From Clostridia bacterium (GTDB lineage: Bacteria > Bacillota > Clostridia > Christensenellales > UBA1242): a stretch of 8,512 nt of DNA. The DNA lies in the NCBI GenBank assembly GCA_017650795.1, contig JAGCEE010000147.1, positions 1-8,512 of the forward strand, given 5' to 3'. Under the pieces are notes generated by a model, which ran no database searches, had not been told where the DNA came from, and saw only the letters and a program-made list of their open reading frames with translations. Positions 6,494 to 8,512 of the stretch are shown here, one piece after another (within the stretch, counting starts at the first letter, position 1; the number at the start of each line of letters is the position of its first letter). The position numbers and the translations under genes are program-made.

Positions 6494-6498
6494 AGGAG
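6494..6498 (+). promoter_or_regulatory. Ribosome binding site deciding the start of the PRC-barrel gene
   Basis: AGGAG lies seven bases before the ATG at 6506. The longer frame from 6431 has no ribosome binding site, starts only nine bases after the terminator T run and would add 25 residues that do not belong to a PRC-barrel. No convincing promoter is visible between 6423 and 6493; a weak TATTGT at 6483-6488 is the best -10. Confidence 0.8.
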
Positions 6499-6505
6499 CA
6501 AAAAT

Positions 6506-7192
6506 ATGAACTTAAAAAATATTATTGGCAAAAAAGTATATTCAGTTTACGAGGGGGATACTGTTGGCACAGTTATGAGTGCAAACTTTAATAATTCCTT
6601 TAAAAAAATATCTTCCCTTATTGTATTTGATGACGAAGACGATGAATATTGCCTCCCCCTATCTTCCGTAATGGCAATGGGTGATGGAATTATTATTAAG
6701 AATAGAACAAAACTCCGTGATTTACACGAAATTAGGAATATTGGCATTATTTGCAAAGAAGTGTTTGATGAAAATGCAAAAAACCTTGGAATTATTGATG
6801 ATGTGGAATTTGACCTACAAGGCAATATTGAAAAGTATATAACAAACAACAAAACCGAATTAGACCCAGCATTTGTTATATTTAGAAAGGGATTTATATT
6901 ATACTCTAAAAACAAAATAGTTATTTCTAATTTAAGACCAAGAAAAAAGAACATTGACTTAAAAACAATTAAAGTAAAAGTATTTAATATAAAGGATATA
7001 AAAGAAAATAGCTTTCTTCCATCAAAATTACAATACAATCCACAAAGTATTCTTGGCAAAATTGCAAAAGGTGACCTTGTTGGACTAAACAATGAAATAA
7101 TAATTAAAACAAATCAAACAATAACCGAAAAAACAATTTTAGATGCCACCAAGCACAACCGCCTTAATCAACTTTATTATCTAGCAAATTAA
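6506..7192 (+). CDS. Tandem PRC-barrel domain protein
   Basis: The 228-residue protein has two copies of a PRC-barrel-like unit. The first spans about residues 5-66 (IIGKKVYSVYEGDTVGTV ... LPLSSVMAMGDGIII); the second spans about 79-140 (GIICKEVFDENAKNLGII ... FRKGFILYSKNKIVI). Both carry the D/N-x-x-G-x-(V/I) turn followed by a Phe seven residues after the Gly (G21/F28, G95/F102). A basic linker (RPRKKN, 144-149) joins them to a third part (about 178-228, ILGKIAKGDLVGLNNEIIIK, then TITEKTILDATKHNRLNQL). That part resembles the C-terminal strand-plus-helix unit I associate with clostridial PRC-barrel proteins. PRC-barrels are small beta domains used in RNA processing, sporulation and photosystem assembly; the specific role here is unknown. 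No signal peptide or membrane segment is seen, so it should be cytoplasmic. It follows the phosphorylase terminator and is probably a single unit. Confidence 0.8.
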   Translation: MNLKNIIGKKVYSVYEGDTVGTVMSANFNNSFKKISSLIVFDDEDDEYCLPLSSVMAMGDGIIIKNRTKLRDLHEIRNIGIICKEVFDENAKNLGIIDDVEFDLQGNIEKYITNNKTELDPAFVIFRKGFILYSKNKIVISNLRPRKKNIDLKTIKVKVFNIKDIKENSFLPSKLQYNPQSILGKIAKGDLVGLNNEIIIKTNQTITEKTILDATKHNRLNQLYYLAN

Positions 7193-7251
7193 AAGCACTA
7201 AAAATAAAATACTTTAAGCTAATTATTATAAAACAACAATATTAAAAACAT

Positions 7252-7328
7252 GAGCAAAGGCCTAGTTGTATTTAAAAATAACATATTTTTAAAATCCACA
7301 CACCACTTGCTCTGTTTTTTATTTTTTT
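7252..7328 (+). terminator. Nested hairpin with T tracts, probable terminator after the PRC-barrel gene
   Basis: GAGCAA (7252-7257) pairs with TTGCTC (7307-7312), followed by TG, six Ts, an A and seven more Ts. Inside the long loop a second perfect 9-bp stem forms, TTTAAAAAT (7271-7279) with ATTTTTAAA (7285-7293). The outer stem is short and its closing loop long, so the structure is unusual for a plain terminator. The rest of the 212-base gap (7193-7251) is AT-rich, with no gene I can support. Confidence 0.5.
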
Positions 7329-7351
7329 ACCATTTTTACCAAAATCCACTA

Positions 7352-7380
7352 TTGACAACATGCTCTTTTAGGTGTATTAT
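7352..7380 (+). promoter_or_regulatory. Sigma-A-type promoter of the 7405 gene
   Basis: Perfect TTGACA (7352-7357), a 17-base spacer and TATTAT (7375-7380). The predicted start near 7387 gives a leader of about 18 bases that carries the AAGGAGA ribosome binding site (7394-7400). This is one of the clearest promoters in the window. Confidence 0.85.
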
Positions 7381-7404
7381 TTTTAGGCAAAATAAGGAGA
7401 ATAT

Positions 7405-7998
7405 ATGAGAAGCGTTTTAGATTATGAAATGGATTATATTTTTAGACTATATAACAAACAAGTAAAAAGCCTTGGCTTTGATGCAATGGCAAACACAAGC
7501 AATCGCAAACTACAAAAAGTATTTGCTTTAAAATACAATGATTTATTTAAGCAAATAAAAGGTTTAAATGAAAAATTAGGAAAGTCAAGAGAAGAGGTTT
7601 CCTATGCCATACTAAAAATAAGACGACTAATTGCACTTTGGGAAAAAGAAGGAATAATAAAAGTAGAAGGTGGCGTTGGCTTTTCTGAAAACGACAAGTA
7701 TAAAGAATTTCCAATTTTTGCCTCACAACACTTTGAAATTGCTCCAACAAAAGAAACCATTTTAAAACTACAAGCAAAAGCAATAGACACATTTATTGAA
7801 ACCTTTAACCATAGAATTGACGAAGCAAATTTAGACCATAAATATAGAATAAACAATTTAAGAGATTTAAGGCTTGCTCTTATTAAACACAAAGGTTTAG
7901 ATATGACCACAGCAACAAAACTAACAGACATCTATCGTCAACATTCTAGCAAAAGTGACATATACCACTTTTCAAGAAACACAAATCGTTCTTTTTAA
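7405..7998 (+). CDS. Hypothetical protein, 197 aa, possible winged-helix segment
   Basis: I do not recognise the family. The protein is soluble, basic and mostly helical, with no signal peptide or membrane segment. Residues about 60-92 (SREEVSYAILKIRRLIALWE, then KEGIIKVEGGVGF) have the helix-helix-then-wing look of a small winged helix, but the resemblance is general and no specific family is claimed. A second helical part (about 113-180) includes KETILKLQAKAIDTFIETFN and a conserved-looking RINNLRDLRLALIKHKGLD segment. The start is well supported by AAGGAGA at 7394-7400. It has its own TTGACA/TATTAT promoter and a terminator at 8020-8049, so it is monocistronic. Its only near neighbour is the convergent toxin gene, with which no functional link is shown. 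Confidence 0.8.
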   Translation: MRSVLDYEMDYIFRLYNKQVKSLGFDAMANTSNRKLQKVFALKYNDLFKQIKGLNEKLGKSREEVSYAILKIRRLIALWEKEGIIKVEGGVGFSENDKYKEFPIFASQHFEIAPTKETILKLQAKAIDTFIETFNHRIDEANLDHKYRINNLRDLRLALIKHKGLDMTTATKLTDIYRQHSSKSDIYHFSRNTNRSF

Positions 7999-8019
7999 TT
8001 AAAGTAAAGCTTAATTAAA

Positions 8020-8049
8020 CCCCCACCAAAAAATTGGTGAGGGCTTTTT
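8020..8049 (+). terminator. Intrinsic terminator of the 7405 gene
   Basis: CCCCCACCAA (8020-8029) pairs with TTGGTGAGGG (8034-8043) around AAAA with one C-A mismatch, followed by C and five Ts. Just before it, TTAATTAA occurs twice (7995-8002, overlapping the stop codon, and 8011-8018). For the convergent toxin gene the same hairpin is followed on the minus strand by TTTAATTAA, so it may work weakly in that direction too. Confidence 0.85.
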
Positions 8050-8099
8050 ATTGGGTTTGTTGTTTAAAAAATGTATATTATTTGTTAAGAACAAAAAAC

Positions 8100-8498
8100 T
8101 TACATTGCTTTTGTTGTTTCCAAAACTTTATGCTTTTTTATCCATTCGTACAAATCTTCATATTTGCCCTTGCCTTCTGCAATACTATAAGCAATTTTAA
8201 CTATTTCTCTATTTGTTGCTTTAATAATAACTCCACTTTGTTCCAAAAATATAAGCATAACCAAAATGCCAATTCTTTTGTTGCCATCAATAAACGAATG
8301 GTTGGATATTAAATTAAATCCAAGTCTTGCCGCTTTTTCTTCTTTTGTTGGGTACAACTCCACTCCACCAAAAGTTTGATAAACCGATTCCAATGCAGAA
8401 TCCAATAAATCAAAATCTCTAACGCCAGCAGAGCCTCCCGAGTGCTCTATCATGATTTGGTGTAATAACATTACTTTATCTTTATCAAATCTTATCAT
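8100..8498 (-). CDS. doc: Doc (death-on-curing) family toxin, Fic fold
   Basis: The 132-residue protein has the length and order of Doc-type toxins: an N-terminal helix, then a GGSAGVRDFDLLDSALES block (21-38), and the signature HSFIDGNKRIG (67-77). In the Fic superfamily this motif forms the active site: His67 is the catalytic base, Asp71 and Asn73 organise phosphate and metal binding, and Lys74-Arg75 replace the Gly-Arg of AMPylating Fic enzymes. P1 Doc, which has NKR at the same place, phosphorylates EF-Tu and blocks translation; the same activity is inferred here, not shown. All motif residues are present, so the toxin looks intact. The start has AGGGAG eight bases upstream (8507-8512). 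The ATG overlaps the stop of an upstream frame as ATGA, the usual arrangement for a Phd-like or AbrB-like antitoxin, which lies outside the window. Regulation by the toxin-antitoxin complex is expected from the family. The gene is convergent with the 7405 gene. Confidence 0.88.
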   Translation of the reverse strand: MIRFDKDKVMLLHQIMIEHSGGSAGVRDFDLLDSALESVYQTFGGVELYPTKEEKAARLGFNLISNHSFIDGNKRIGILVMLIFLEQSGVIIKATNREIVKIAYSIAEGKGKYEDLYEWIKKHKVLETTKAM

Positions 8499-8512
8499 TT
8501 TGCCAACTCCCT
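8495..8512 (-). CDS. Last codons of an upstream gene, probable antitoxin (partial)
   Basis: Read on the minus strand from the window edge, the frame gives R-E-L-A-K and then TGA, whose first two bases are the TG of the toxin ATG (ATGA overlap). Only five residues are visible, so identity rests on context: Doc toxins are normally preceded by their antitoxin gene with such an overlap. The toxin ribosome binding site AGGGAG would lie inside these last codons, which would couple the translation of the two genes. Confidence 0.4.
   Translation of the reverse strand, partial: RELAK

Noticed and set aside
6547..7092. 181-aa open frame on the minus strand inside the PRC-barrel gene
   Set aside because: It lies antisense to a gene with a good ribosome binding site and recognisable domains; its Phe/Ile/Ser-rich protein is typical of a shadow.
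8034..8312. 92-aa plus-strand frame at the right end
   Set aside because: It begins inside the terminator hairpin and runs antisense to the Doc gene, whose signature motif is unmistakable.
8100..8498. Reading the toxin as an AMPylating Fic enzyme
   Set aside because: The motif has NKR where AMPylating Fic proteins have GxGR, which places it with the Doc group instead.

Overview
The window is a low-GC, densely packed chromosomal segment that looks like an uncultured, AT-rich Bacillota (Clostridia- or Bacilli-like) bacterium. The grounds are strong AGGAG-type ribosome binding sites, sigma-A promoters with 17-base spacers, U-tract hairpin terminators, a lipobox lipoprotein and a Firmicutes-type pyrimidine-nucleoside phosphorylase. 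Nothing in the sequence fixes the genus. I see no rRNA, tRNA, CRISPR array, insertion sequence or phage structural gene. No gap between genes exceeds about 215 bases.

Layout, left to right. (1) 2-379: 3' part of a DUF5662 gene (+), ending at a bidirectional terminator (444-489). (2) 565-1566 (-): a 333-aa lipoprotein of unknown function, divergent from (3) 1707-2420 (+), a seven-helix membrane protein possibly related to YwaF/TMEM164; both have readable promoters in the 140-base space between them. A shared terminator (2468-2503) separates gene 3 from (4) 2509-3327 (-), a soluble protein I do not recognise, with its own extended -10 promoter. (5) 3394-4191 (-): a protein with two ungapped Myb/SANT-like repeats plus a coiled coil, divergent from (6) 4285-5091 (+), an unrecognised, very AT-rich gene without a ribosome binding site. 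(7) 5130-6368 (+): pyrimidine-nucleoside phosphorylase, whose promoter begins inside the end of gene 6, followed by a strong terminator. (8) 6506-7192 (+): tandem PRC-barrel protein, then a 212-base gap with a nested hairpin and T tracts. (9) 7405-7998 (+): unrecognised 197-aa protein with its own promoter and terminator. (10) 8100-8498 (-): a Doc/Fic-family toxin. Its start overlaps, by ATGA, an upstream reading frame cut by the window edge, probably the antitoxin.

Most genes appear to be single transcription units with their own promoter or terminator, so there is little operon logic to exploit. The only coupled pair is the toxin and its presumed upstream antitoxin. Function is clear only for the phosphorylase (nucleoside salvage) and reasonable for the Doc toxin. 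The PRC-barrel, Myb-like and DUF5662 calls are at family level, and four genes (lipoprotein, 2509-3327, 4285-5091, 7405-7998) remain of unknown function.

I found no multi-gene arrangement that clearly marks an undescribed system. The most interesting items are the duplicated Myb-like protein and its divergent partner, the very short predicted leaders, the substituted signature of the phosphorylase, and the structured gap at 7193-7404.
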